Positions 43,060-54,774 of a DNA stretch of 64,000 nucleotides are shown here, one piece after another. The notes under the pieces were generated by a model that saw only the letters and a program-made list of their open reading frames with translations, was not told the origin of the DNA and did not search any database. Origin of the DNA: Paguma larvata. Its lineage: Eukaryota > Chordata > Mammalia > Carnivora > Viverridae. Position 1 is the first letter of the stretch, and each line of letters starts with the position of its first letter. The DNA lies in the NCBI GenBank assembly GCA_030068075.1, contig CM057825.1:124469239-124533238 (forward strand), given 5' to 3'. A program made the translations under genes and the position numbers.

Positions 43060-44545
43060 AGAAATTGGAACCCTTGAGCACGGTTGGCGGGAAAGTAAAA
43101 TAGTGCAGCCATTATCGAAAACAGTATGGAATATCCTCAGAAAATTAAAAATAGAATCACCACATGATCAAGCAATCCCATTTCTGGGTATATACCTAAA
43201 AGAATTCAAAGCAGAATCTTGAGTTTTTTAGATTCTGCATGTAAGTGAGGTCATACAGTATTTACTTTTCTATGCCTGGCTTTTTTTTACTTAGCGTAAT
43301 ATCCAGTAAGTTCTTCTCTGTTGTTGCAAATGGCAAGATTTTCTTTCTTTTCTTTTTTCTTCCATTATGTACTTTTACCACATTTTCTTGGAACCTAAAA
43401 GAGTTGAACTCATAGCACCAGAGAGGAGAATGGTGGTTTCCAGGGGTTGAGGATTAGGGAGATATTGCTCAAAGGGTACAAACTTTCAGTCATAAGATGG
43501 ATAAGTTTTGGAGATCTGATTTATAGCATGGTGATTGTAATTACTAATATTGTATTGTATACCTTTAATTTATTAAGAGGGTGGGTCTTAAATGTTCTCA
43601 CCACACACACAAAAGCTAACTATGTGAGGTGATGGTTGTGTTAATTAATTTGATTATGACTGTAATTTTACAATGTATACATATATGAAACCATCACATT
43701 GTATGCCCTAAACATATACAATTTTTATTTGTCAATATTACCTTAATAAAGGATAATATAGCATGAACAACAAACTCATGATTCAAAAAAAGCACCAAGA
43801 TGCAAAAAAAAAAAAAAAAGGTGCATCATCTTGAAGAGACATTTGCATATCCATGTTCATTGCAGCAACAGTGACAGTAGTAAAGAAGTGGAACCAACTC
43901 AAACGTCCATCAATAAATGATGGATAAAGAAAATGTGGTAGGGGTGCTTGGGCGGCTCAGTCGGTTAAGCAGCTGACTTCAGCTCAGGTCATGAACTCAT
44001 GGTTAGTGGGTTTGAGCCCCACGTCAGGCTCTATGCTGACAGCTCAGAGCCTGGAGCCTGCTTCAGATTCTGTCTCCAGCGCTCTCTGCCCCTCCCCCGC
44101 TCATGCTCTGTCTTTCTCTGTCTCTCAAAAATAAATAAAATGTTTAAAAAATTTAAAGAAAATGTGGTATATGTACGTAGAATGGAATATTATTCTGCTA
44201 TACAAAGGAATCGCGTGCTATAACATGAATGAACCTGGAAGTTCATAATGGAGGACGTGATGCTAAGTGAAATAAGCCAGCCACAAAAGGACAAACACAG
44301 CATCATTCCAAACTCATATGAAGTTTCTAAAGTAGTCAAAATCATAGAAACAGGAAATAGAAAGGTGGTTGCCAAGAGCTGGGGGGAGGAGGAATTAATG
44401 TGAGTGGGTATAGCATTTCAATTTTGCAAGATGAAAATGTTCTAGACCTCTGTTATACAACAATGTGAATGTACTTAACGCGACTGAACTTGAAAATGGT
44501 TAAAAAGGTAAATTTAACGTTATGTGTCTTTTACCAGAATGAAAA
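43060..44545 (+). mobile_element. LINE-1 mosaic with an inverted internal piece
   Basis: Four L1 pieces are visible: sense 43060-43224 ('atgatcaagcaatcccatttctggg'); reversed 43225-43370 ('gtaagtgaggtcatacagt', 'gttgcaaatggcaag'); sense 3' UTR 43380-43760 ('aactatgtgaggtgatgg', 'aatttttatttgtcaatattacc'); and sense 43835-44545 ('tgttcattgcagcaac', 'aatggaatattattctgc', 'aaagaaaatgtggtat'). The last carries a SINE. The order is not that of one L1, so insertions and inversion are involved. Confidence 0.7.
43941..44154 (+). mobile_element. Feliform SINE, well preserved
   Basis: Starts GGGGTGCTTGGGCGGCTCAG and has CTCAAAAATAAATAAAATGTT(A)n. The 15-base duplication AAAGAAAATGTGGTA is exact at 43926-43940 and 44155-44169, inside L1. 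Confidence 0.96.
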
Positions 44546-45796
44546 AAAAGAAAAAAGAACTGTCTCAAGTAGATTTAGAACTTGAACCCATGTCCCTAGG
44601 ATCCCACAAAGTCAAGTCTGAGAGAGTGCTGTCTGCCTTCTTTTGGCCAGGGCTGTATCTTTGTCTCAGGCTGGGCACGTTTTCTTTGCTGTGGCAATCT
44701 GAAGAAGTAAACAGGTGCTTTCGACAGATCTCAGGGAGAATCGGATGAGCTGGGTGGACCTGGCCGAGAGTGCCTGTTCCAAACACTTTAATCTCCTTTA
44801 GGATGGAGTCTCCACATGGCACTATGGGGTATTCAGGGCGGCAGTATTAGTCCTACATGGAGAAATGAGGACTCAACATAATTAATGGAGAGTTCGAGAT
44901 CACTTGGGGTGTCAGTGACGGAGAGGAGACTGGAGCCCAGGATTTCCAGCGCTGGGTCCTGTGTTAGTAAAGTGGGTGGTAGAGCACATTTTTAAGGTTA
45001 GAACCCAAGAAAGAGGTGGAAAACTTGAATGTTTTCTTCTTTTTATTATTTATTCTAAAGAACTTTCTAGAACACCGAAGAGCATAGTTCCACTGAGCTG
45101 TCCAGTCCTGACCCCTGATTCCAATGTTGATCAGTGACCTCCAACTTAGGCTCCCTTGCAGGCTGCTACCACCGGATATATAGGACATACACTTCTGGGC
45201 CTCAGGGCCCTCTGAGCCCACTCCTTCCAGCAGTAGATTTTCCTTTTTCACGCTTGAACTCCAGAGGCCCCCAAGGGCTTCTGCCTTAATTAAAATTTAA
45301 ATTCACAAATCATTTCTTAAACCGTCTCACAGGCAGCCAAATAATCACGATCATTAGCGGGTGGTCGGAGTCACTTTTGCTTTAATGCTTTTCGAAACAC
45401 TGGCTTAGTCCTGTTACTGCTATTTCTACCATCTCTCTTGCCACAAACTGGCCCAGAGAACTCTGCTCAAATACCTGTGCTTTGTGTTGTAATACAGAGG
45501 TCCACGTTCCCAGTTTGGAGTGCACCTATGCATCCCTGGTCCATCCTAGTTCCTGTCCCTACTCCTGTATCCCACAGTTTGCTTGTGCCCTGAGGTATGG
45601 CCTGGAGGCGTTCTTCATCCGGGTACCAGCTCATTAGCAGGGAAGGTCTTGAAGCACAGGCAGAGTGAAGCCCCATCACAAGGTTGGGCAGGTTTCCCGC
45701 TGAGCCATCCCTGGGCCTTTGCATTGGGATGAGTTCTCGAGCTGGGGCTTCTGCTCCTGGGAACTGCAGGCCGCCCCTCCCCACAGTCCTGCCCCT
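44546..45796. other. Unique DNA with a possible MIR
   Basis: About 44835-44965 resembles a reversed MIR ('gagaaatgaggactcaacat...gagcccaggatttcc'). About 45285-45400 is AT-rich with TTAATTAAAATTTAAATTC, repeat-free, and possibly a conserved non-coding element. Confidence 0.3.
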
Positions 45797-46010
45797 AGCC
45801 CAGGGTTTCTCAACGTTGGCGTTACTGACATTTTGGACTGGATAGTTCTTTGTTACGGGGGCCGTCCTGTGCATTGTAGGATGTCTGGCAGCATCCCTGT
45901 CTTCTTCCTAGTAGAGGCCAGTAGCAAGCCCCAGTTGTGACAACCCAAAGTGTGTTGACACATGGTCAAATGTTCCCTTGGGGGCAAAGTTGCCCAGACA
46001 AGAACTGCTG
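45797..46010 (-). mobile_element. MER20 transposon fossil
   Basis: Starts CAGGGTTTCTCAACGTTGGC and contains 'gtcctgtgcattgtaggatgtctggcagcatccctg', 'tagaggccagtagc' and 'acatggtcaaatgttcccttgggggcaaa'. This is reverse-oriented MER20 from end to end and among the best-preserved old repeats in the window. Confidence 0.85.
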
Positions 46011-46889
46011 CCTATCCATTGGCCTCCCTAGGGCCAAGCCCCTAGATTCAGATTTCCTGTCTCCTTTTACTTTCTCTGTAGTTCTTCCTCTGTATCTCTA
46101 GACATTGTTTAAGGCTATTCAATGCAAAAAAGCTCATTATGCTGCTTTCCCCCTACAACAGGGATTTAGATCCTAAAAGGAAGGGCTCAGACCTTGGAAA
46201 CCCCTTTATTCTTCATGAAGGACGGGGCAGGTGGTATATGAAATGTCAGATCCCTGCCGTTCCTTCTGGAAAAGCCACTACTACACACCACCGAGGATGG
46301 CCAGCTGGGAGCGCGGCCTGGGGCTGTCTGTCTCTGGAGCCTATAACCACCCTGCTCTCCTGCCTTCTACCTGGACTCACTGCACCTTGGTGGTGATGTG
46401 GTGGAGGCTGTGGGCCTAGGTCATTGACTCCCTATGTCTCTTTGGGCGTGTCACTTCTCCTCAGGTCCTGGGAAAGGAGAAGGGATGAGTTAGATAATCT
46501 CTACTATTACTTTCAGCTCTGATGATTAGTATGCCCTGTCTTCCAGGCCCCAAAGCAGGGAGTCATTGCTGTGTGTAGAGGCAGTCATCCATCCAACAAA
46601 CATGTCTTGAGCTGTTCGTGGGCTCCAGGCCCGGTACTGGGTAATGGGCTCTGAAGAGGAAGAGAGAGGTCTCTGTAGCTGAGGATCCCCTAGCCTGGAG
46701 GCAGAAACAGACAGGTCCATAGGGACAATGAATTATTATACCTAAAGTAAAGGGTACAAGCAAAGTAGCGGGTATCTCAGTTGAGGAGGTGAGAAAGGCA
46801 ACTCAGTGTAGGATCGAAACTAATTTCTCGGGCAGTTTTTTTCTTAGGGCCATGGGGATGGGGCAATTTCATGGTCACGGGATCCATTG
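46011..46889. other. Unique DNA plus one old repeat fragment
   Basis: 46590-46790 ('acaaacatgtcttgagctg...ggaggcagaaacagacaggtcc') resembles the same family as 40155. The rest is unrecognised. Confidence 0.3.
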
Positions 46890-47410
46890 GCTCTAGTTGC
46901 CTATTGCTGTATCCTGTAACAAACCACCCCAAACATAGTGCCTTAAAATAGTAATTACTTTATTATATTCACAGATTCTGTGGGTCAAGACTTTGGGTAG
47001 GAAATATTGGGGCTACGTTTTCTGGAGCCTCAGCTGGGAAGGTTTGAAAAGCTGGCAGTGATTCCAGTGGGTGAGACCTGGAATCATCTGGAGGCTTCTT
47101 CACTCAGAGGTACCATTCGGACTTAGCTGGGGCTGTTTACTACAATGCCTACGTGTAGTCTCTCCCAGTGGCTTGGGCTTCCTTTAAACTTGGAGGCCTT
47201 AGGGTGGTCAGACTTCTGTCATGGTGGCTCATGACTTCAAGAGTGAGTGGAAGCTTCATGGCTCTTGATGGCGTAGCTTTGGAAGTCACATAGTGTCCCT
47301 GCTGCCACAATTTATAAGTTGAGACAGTTATGAACCCACTCACATTCAAGGAGAGGGCTCACAGACCCTACCTCACGATGGCAGAGGTGTCCAAATTTTT
47401 TCAGCCGTGT
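46890..47410 (+). mobile_element. Old interspersed repeat, family uncertain
   Basis: 'attgctgtatcctgtaacaaaccaccccaaacatagtgccttaaaatagtaa' followed by 'cagattctgtgggtcaagac' and 'tcacattcaaggagagggctcacagaccc' is a pattern shared by many mammalian copies, but I cannot decide between an LTR and a DNA transposon. Confidence 0.5.
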
Positions 47411-48110
47411 TTTAAAACCACCGTATCATCCTTATTCCAATGTTCAGAAATCTGAATTCCTCCGACTCTTTAGCAGAGAATCCCACCTTGAAAAATCTCT
47501 CCAGGTGTATTTACACCAAAAGCCTACTTCAATTAATCAATTCTAATGCTCCAATTACTCAGCTTATATTTTCAGACACTCTAATAAGCACCACAAATGA
47601 ATAGGAATTAAACTGACGGTACATCACCCTCCACTATTAGAAAGACCACACTTGATTTCCCAAGCAGCCTTCACCTTTGCGTGAGGCAAACTTACTTGCC
47701 TCACTTCTGTTTAGCAAAGGGAAATGTTTCCCTGGGGCTGAGGTGGGGTCAGAGCAGGTGGGAGGCTTCTTAAGAACATGTAGCAATCATAATAAAGGCA
47801 AGTTTTATGTGGAGACTGGAGCCTTTCTGGTATGTGCCCTTTTCATGTTGGACAAGACCTGGGTTCTTATCTAAGGTGTGACAGTTAACAACCTGGCCTC
47901 ACTTTACTCATCTGTAGAGTAAGGGGGTTGGGCTTAACATTTTTAAAGGACTCTTCCAGCTCCAAAAATGTTTGCAATTATAGGAATATCTGCCAAGGGC
48001 AATTTTCTAACATCGGTACTCAGAGGGAGCACCTATGTAATAATCGTATTCATATGAATAAGTTGCCTTAAAGAAATACCGTCTCACTCCTAGTAATCAG
48101 AACTTTCCCT
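47411..48110. other. Unique DNA with a possible MIR-like piece
   Basis: 'ctgggttcttatctaaggtgtgacag...cctcactttactcatctgtagagtaagggggttggg' (47857-47935) resembles MIR or MIR3 in sense. The rest is unrecognised. Confidence 0.35.
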
Positions 48111-49005
48111 CTGCATTTACATAAATACACACATACATTTTTATATAAGTGGTATCTTAATGTAGATTTTCTTCTACAATTTCCTTCCCCCCAACCAGTA
48201 TAACATATACTGAAAATCTCCCACATTAGTACATAAAATTAAGTTTAATTCTTTTCTACTGCTACGTAATAGTCCACTGTATAGATATGCCATAAATTAT
48301 TTACATATGCTCTCTTCAGTGTAAATGTAGATTCCTTGTCTTTATTAACAATGCTACAATGAATGACCATGGATATTACTTTCTCATTTGGAGGTATATC
48401 TATAGAATAATTTTCTAGAAGCATGTTTGCTGGATCCAAGGTGATGGCCTTTTGTAAATTTGACCAGTATTGACATATTTCTCGTCATAGAGATTATACC
48501 AATTAATTCTTCCATCAATAATATATGAAAGAGCTTTTCTCCTTCATGCAGCGTATGATCAAACATTATAATTCTTGCCAATTCTGATAAGGTGAAAACG
48601 GCATCAGATTGTTTCAAGTGGATGTTTCTTTTTTTTTTAATTTTTTTAATGTTTATTTTTGTGAGAGATGGAGAGAGAGAGACAGAGTACAAGCAGAGGA
48701 GGGTCAGAGAGAGGGAGAAACAGATCAGAGAGAGAGGGAGAAACAGAATCTGAAGCAGGCTCCAGGGTCTGAGCTGTCAGCACAGAGCCTGACACGGGGC
48801 TTGAACTCACAAACCCGAGATCATGACCTGAGCCGAAGTCGGACGCTTAACCGACTGAGCCACCCAGGCGCCCCTCAAGTGGGTATTTTTCTTTGGTGAG
48901 AAAGCGAGCATCTTTCATAGATAAGAGTCCTCCGTATCTCTTTTTCTCAGAAATGTCTCCTTATAGACTTTGGAAGGAGATGCACTTAAAACGTATTTAA
49001 CAGAT
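48111..49005 (-). mobile_element. Ancient LINE-1 or HAL1 fragment
   Basis: 'tactgctacgtaatagtccactgtatagatatgcc' near 48257 and 'atgtttgctggatccaaggtgatgg' near 48423 are reversed L1-type 3' features. The element is highly diverged and continues past the SINE at 48631. Confidence 0.5.
48631..48874 (-). mobile_element. Feliform SINE with duplicated GA block
   Basis: Reversed copy in which the GAGAGAGGGAGAAACAGA motif occurs twice in a row (about 48708-48724 and 48731-48747), lengthening the GA block. The head ends GAGCCACCCAGGCGCCCC. The duplication TCAAGTGGATGTTTCTT (48614-48630) / TCAAGTGGGTATTTTTCTT (48875-48893) is imperfect. Confidence 0.93.
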
Positions 49006-49739
49006 ATTGTTAAATGTGTCTAATGGACCCACTAAATGGCATTGCTTTAGCCTCCTCTTTGTACCAGAGTCCAAAGCCATCATAAGCCCTTAGGCAGATG
49101 GGGTGACATCCCACCCTAGCGATCCATCCCTTCATGTTGTTTTTAGCTTTGCTGTTAGGTGGGGTAGAGTGGAACCGCTGCCAGAGTGACCTCCACCAGC
49201 CGCAGACTTGGTTCATATTTCCTAGAAAAACACCAGGTAGATAATATGAACCACCAAAGCTTCTGACTCCCCATGCAGTCTTGTCCATGAGTCTCATGAA
49301 ATGAGTGCACTTTTGTTTTTGCTGAAGCCTGTTCCTTTGCAGTACATTTTGTTATCATTATGAGTTTTGTTATTAAAAAAAAAAACCCAAACTCGTGGTT
49401 TTTCTAGAAAAAGTCAAACATTAGCCAGCTTTATCATTTATCAGCATCAACTATTTCTACTGATGATGGCGGTGACAAAACCATTTTCTTCTCAGAACCT
49501 CCTTCATCCTTGCTTTTTTTTTAGGGCTAGATACAGAGACAGGAGGAGGCCAGGTTTGGTTCCAAGCCTAGGTAAGCCATGCCTGCCAACACAGTTAGCC
49601 AGAAACCTTATGTTGTGAGGTTAATAATGGTCCTTGCCCAGCAAGGGATAAAGATGATAGTCTACTTAGGTTGTCATGCGACCTTAGTGTCTGGTACCAA
49701 CTGGTTAAAATCCCAGAGGGAGGAAGTTAAGGCAATTAG
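49006..49739. other. Unique DNA
   Basis: No recognisable repeat. A10-11 run near 49375. Confidence 0.3.
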
Positions 49740-50000
49740 CCAGATTCCAGCATTTGTCACGCACCAGGTTCTGTGTTAGGGATGCAAAAGTAAATGAATA
49801 AGATGTACCCTTTGGGCTCAAGTAACAAACATCAGAGCAGGTCCACCCACAAGCAGCTATTTGTAATACAATGTGGTGAGTTCCATGATAGAAGGAAGCT
49901 TTCCAATCTAACCCATAGGATTCCTGGAGGAGGCGCACCTTGGCAATAATATTAGTATCAGTTGGGTGTGCTGGGTTAATTTTCATAGCTATACAAAAGG
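49740..50000 (+). mobile_element. Old mammalian repeat fragment
   Basis: 'cgcaccaggttctgtgttagggatgc', 'tgatagaaggaagctttcc', 'ttcctggaggaggcgcacc' follow the same order as the family at 40155. A 185-codon minus-strand frame across this region (49705-50262) is probably chance. Confidence 0.5.
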
Positions 50001-51171
50001 AGGCAAGACTGTTATTAAATAAATGGAGAAGAGAAATAAAAAGGTGCATGCATGTGTGTAATGAAAAGTGATTTGGTGTTTCCAGAGCAGAAAGTATGTT
50101 GTGGGTAATAGTCGAAGAGGTAGAGCATGATGAGGTCGGTTTGTTCTCTAAGACTTGTGATTTATCCTGTAGGTTAACTTGCGTCTCCCTCAGAGCTGGA
50201 CAATACAAATGGCATTCTACTGCATAATATATTCTCTTGGGTATGTCTAGGCTTATGCACAATTACCACCTCACTGGCGGTGTCTGCATCCCTTTCTTTA
50301 TCCAGCAAGTATGTTAAAAAGATGAAGTTTTCCACTGTCCGTATAAAGCCTGAATCCATCAGGTTTGGAACTGGAAGAGGAGTAGAGGTCAAGCAAATGA
50401 AGTCCAGCAGCAGATAAAATGTCCAAATAGCTCAACCCCTTTATGGTGGATTCGAATCATCTGTATGTATTGACTTAATCTAATTCAACTCTTCATACTC
50501 AGCAAAGAACTTGCAAAAGTGGGAGATGGGGACGCGCATGGGAAGGAGAGCAAGATAAACCAGTTGAGCCAACTCTACCATCCACTGCATGGCACACACG
50601 CAGAAAAAGATCATGAGACGCAAGGACAGACATTCATGTCCTGTCATCAGGCTCAGTTTTCCATGTAATTTCCATATCATGAACTCCTCTCTGTGCAGAG
50701 TGGGATTTTAGTACTTAAAGATATGTGTTCCATGCCAGCTGGGTGCTAAACACAAGACGAAGGACTCATTGGAAAACCAGTTCGTCCTAGGCAGGGTTGA
50801 TCACACACAAAACACAGCATACATTGTGTTTAATGGGCTCCTTAGGAGACACAGCGATTTTCATTATATGCCTCTCTATTTCCCTTGCTGATTTTTAATA
50901 TAGCACCCAAAAGGGAAGCAAAACAATAATTTTCTCTTTTCTCAAAAATACAAATGAGATTCAAAAACCTAGTTCATAGCAACCTCATGCTTTAACCATT
51001 CATGTATTACTCCATAGCTTCCCTCTGCCAACCCAGCTGTGTGCACCTTTTCTATCCCTTCCCCCAACTGTGTCTTCTTGTACTAGACATGATGGAACCA
51101 TCCCTATTTCTAAGGGACTAGGAGATGGGTAGGCAGCAATTGCATTTGTAATCATATCATACCCTTCATGT
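50001..51171. other. Unassigned DNA with minus-strand open frames
   Basis: Minus-strand frames at 50480-50680 (66 codons, hydrophobic middle MIFFCVCAMQWMVELAQLVY) and 50174-50392 (72 codons) are not low-complexity and lie close together. I recognise neither. They may be a decayed coding sequence or chance. Confidence 0.3.
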
Positions 51172-51545
51172 TAGGGGGTGGATTGTGTCTGCCCTGCCTC
51201 CCAATTCCTATGTTGAAGTCCAAACCCCTACTACTTCAGAATGTGACCATTTTTGCAGATACGGTCTTTAAGGAGGTAATGAAGTTAAAATGAGGTCATT
51301 ATGGTAGACCCTAATCTAATATAACTGATGTCCTTATCAGAAGTGGAAATTTGGACACAGACATGCACACAGGGAAGATGACCACATACAAGCCAAGAGA
51401 GGCCTCGAAAGAAACCAACCCTATCAACCTCTTGATCTTAGATTTCTGGTCTCTGAAATGGCATGAAAATAAATTTCTGTTGTTTAAGCCACCCAGTCTC
51501 TTGATGTAGCAAGGTACAGCACCTCAAAGAAACCCGGACATTTTG
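51172..51545 (+). mobile_element. MLT1-type solo LTR (ERVL-MaLR)
   Basis: 'ggtggattgtgtctgccctgcc', 'tcctatgttgaagtccaaacccc', 'ggaggtaatgaagttaaaatgaggtcatt', and the end 'aataaatttctgttgtttaagccacccagtctc'. This is the classic MLT1/MST layout including the polyadenylation signal AATAAA (about 51469). No internal region or second LTR is adjacent, so it is a solo LTR of an old endogenous retrovirus-like element. Confidence 0.85.
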
Positions 51546-53329
51546 GAAGGTGGGGAAGGGGGAGGCTGTGAACATTCACATGAATGATGCCTGATCCATC
51601 CCTCTCCAATCTGTTCAAATTTATACCCCCAAAAGGGAAACTGCTTACAAACATTGGTATTTGAGTTGCTTTTGGTCACAAATTACTTGTGATGCCCCTC
51701 ACAGCTTATTGGAAGAATGTGAAAACGTTGTTTGGGGTGATAGAGGCCATAGGAGAATTGAGAGCAGAGAAGAAAATGGTGCATCTGAATCTGGGGTAGA
51801 CCTCACCAACATCAATATTGAAGACAGATTGAAAGAGGACTAGACTGGAAATAGAGAGCCATTAAAAAGCTGTTTCATACATAGCAGCAGGGATGGAGAC
51901 TTCATGATGGTTCTGATAAATATCTGGGTATAAAAATAGTAATAGTTGTGGTAGGGCGGGGGGTGAAGGGTGGGAGGAGAGATGAATGGCTGCTGTCTTT
52001 CTAGCTTGGGCATCTGAGTACATGTCGACACCATCAATGAAAAAAGGACTCTAGGAGAATGTATTTGTTTATTTGCCTGCCATCTCATTCTAGAAAGAGC
52101 TTAAGTTGGCTTGCACAAATATTGACCATGCCATAATAAAGAGAAGGAGATAAAGAAAGTGAAGCAAGGAACAACTGAAAGTAGAAAAGAGGACTTGAAG
52201 CCAAGAGCAAGGTTGGCATGCAAATCAAATCCTCATCCAAAGATTCTAAACACTTGCCAGATGGACTGTACATTTTGCTTTAGGCCAGTGAATGATATTA
52301 TTCACATTTGACAGTTTGGTCAATGTTGTTCACCTCTTCTGAGAATCCAGAGTCTGAAAATTCTAGTTTGGTGAAAACCTAGCATTTGGCTTTTGGGTGT
52401 CAGAGGCAGCAGGGAGCTGGGAAGAAGCCTGGATTGAATATGTGGGAGTTTCTACAGAGAGGTATGGAGGAGGTTCAAAAAAATGGGAGGCATCTCCTGA
52501 CTCATCCTAAGGCAGGGTGGCATTTGGGCACTGAGTTCAGAGACTGTCTGAGGAGATGGAGTATCCGTACTTTGATGCAAACAGGTAGAATCCTTTTATT
52601 TGAGAAAATGACACGGATATGTCTGTCATACGCCTTCTGTGAGGCCACTTGACTGATTTACATAGAATCTCTGTTTCTGCTATGTGAATGTACGGCTTAT
52701 GTAAGCAATCTGGCAGCTTGAGTCTTGTTACCGTCATTTCCAAGGTGGCAGATGGTTCAGAACAAGGCTACCTTTTCTGACCCACAATCAAGCATGAATG
52801 CATCCCCATCCAGACACATTTCCATTATCCCTTCACGATGGCAACTTTGGAATACTCCCAAACCAGCAGTCTGGTAGCTCTTGGGTGGGAAAGAGAATGG
52901 TTGTCCTCATGCTCTCTTTCCTAGAGAGTCTGTCTTCTGCCAAATGTTAAGGGGGGAAGTGAACAAGGTGCTCAAGAGGTTTATGTTCCTGCTGCCTTAT
53001 GGGGGACCTTTCTCTACTCAGGAAGGGCAATAAGAGGAACTGTTGAGAGTGAGTTCTGTTAAGTGGCTCTTGGCATTCATTTTACTTCACCTCGCTAGGT
53101 CCAGAACTGGTTGGAGCCTGATTTGCTGATCTTTTTGATTCATGAGTACGTGAGCGTATGTGTGTGTGGGCACATATGTGTGCACCTGCACGTGTATGTG
53201 TGTACATTAGGGCTTACTTTGTTCTCTGCAGGGAATATCTGTTGCTGCCGCCCACGCACCTTCATTCCCTCTTCTGCAGTAAAATCATCCTGATTTACCC
53301 TTGGAGAGTCACTTTCATTCCAGAGGTGG
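51546..53329. other. Unique DNA
   Basis: Contains an imperfect TG-rich run at about 53153-53205. Open frames 51661-51843 and 52386-52652 are unrecognised. No repeat family is called. Confidence 0.3.
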
Positions 53330-53790
53330 TACTATGACTCAGATCATTGTCTTCCATCTTCTTGCCTTCCGTGATTGGCTCAGAGATGGGCACATGACCG
53401 CCTCTAAGCCAAAGAGAACAATCTTGGCACTTACGATGGAACCCATTGGAGAAGAGATGTTCTCCTTTCTTCTGGGGCCCCTGATCTAGTACAAGATGAA
53501 CCTGGCCTCGCTGGCTGCCATCTTTTCACCACATGCAGATGGTACACCTATGGATGGGATCCATCTGTGGAAAAGAGGCTTGGGATTTGGGAAGAGACAG
53601 CCTGAATCCAGCCATAAATGAAGCCAGATGTACTGTGGACTTGCTAGATTCGTCAACTAACAAAGTTATTGTTGTCGTTATTTTGCTTACACCAGGTTTA
53701 TTTACGTCACTTGCAACTGCAGTTCTTGTCCAAGATAGTCACTCTACTTGTATGTCTGACTGTCTCTAGACAGGATCCTGACTGACTACT
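53330..53790 (+). mobile_element. Old LTR-like repeat (tentative)
   Basis: 'gattggctcagagatgggcacatgacc', 'ggctgccatcttttcaccacatgcagatgg', 'gaatccagccataaatgaagccag' and 'cagttcttgtccaag' follow a pattern common to old mammalian LTR or MER elements. Family not fixed. Confidence 0.45.
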
Positions 53791-53849
53791 GCCAATATGG
53801 TGGAGTTGGTAACTTTTCCTCTTACAAGTTTATCTTTCCTTTGCCTTCA

Positions 53850-54080
53850 GTACGTACTAGATCATTGGTGTTGGCTTTGGAGTCAGAGATCTGGGTGTGA
53901 ATCCTGGCCCTACCAAACCACTTTTTGTGTGTGTAAATGATATACCTTCTCAGAACCTCCGTTTCCTCATCTTCAACGCAGGGAGCACAACACTGACCTG
54001 ATATGATTGTTGCAACTGTGACGACAATGTAAATGAGAAGTTATAAATTTGCTCTACAGTGTTCAGTGCAACAGATGCCA
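53850..54080 (+). mobile_element. MIR
   Basis: 'tggctttggagtcagagatctgggtgtgaatcctggccc', 'tctcagaacctccgtttcctcatctt' and 'gatatgattgttgcaactgtgacg' are MIR head, core and tail features in order. Confidence 0.75.
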
Positions 54081-54774
54081 AAATATTTTGCTTTAAATCA
54101 AATTAAATCTGGTTTCCACTAGCTAGAGTGTTGAGACCTTCAGTTACAGGCATGTTTAGGGGCGTTTCCTGCCAATCTCCAGAGATAGACACAATTGAGG
54201 GAACTTATGTTGTGACTTACAAATGAGGAGCGGCTTAGACCTCATTCCTTGGGGGCCACCAGAGGTCCTGATCCTCCTTATGTTTCATGATGTCACTGAA
54301 CTTATCCTACTTTGTCTACCAGTCTTTGTCCTCTCTGAGGACCCAGGGATGCTTCTCATTACTACCGTATTTTCTTCTAGCCAGAGATTTGACCACAGAT
54401 CTTTTTGCAGTGCTGTCCAAGTCTTGGCATCTTGTTCAAGCTCCCTGGTATCCCACAGGGCTCTGTGTTCAGACAGCATACTAGTTCTATCACTTGTGAA
54501 AGCCTCACACCTGCGTACCCCTTGCATTATATGGAGAAGCAAATGCTAAATGCACTTCCTCACTATCCATCCCACCCCCTACCAGCCTGTTTTTCTTCCC
54601 TGTCAATGAGGTTCTACCTCCTAAACAAAACTAGGGCAAGAGATGCCTTCTGGATGTCTCATAATTTATGTCTTAGGCCCTTTGGTTGAGATTCTGGTTG
54701 TCTGCACTATCAAGTCTCTCTATTTTTTAATGCAATGGCATTTTTAGCTGTATAAGTAGATGCCCAGAGTAAGG
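54081..54774. other. Unique DNA
   Basis: No repeat or gene recognised. Overlapping short frames around 54223-54689 have no family resemblance. A partial CTCF-like word CCACCAGAGGTCCT is at 54257-54270. Confidence 0.3.

Noticed and set aside
49705..50262. 185-codon minus-strand frame
   Set aside because: It overlaps an old interspersed repeat (49740-50000) in antisense and shows no family resemblance.
51172..51545. Endogenous retrovirus with genes
   Set aside because: Only an LTR is present. No internal gag, pol or env sequence is adjacent, so it is a solo LTR.
51661..51843. 60-codon plus-strand frame ending NIEDRLKED
   Set aside because: Composition looks protein-like, but it opens without ATG and has no recognisable homology or gene structure.
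54257..54270. Second CTCF site CCACCAGAGGTCCT
   Set aside because: It mismatches the consensus in the critical GGC core (GTC), so it is not called.
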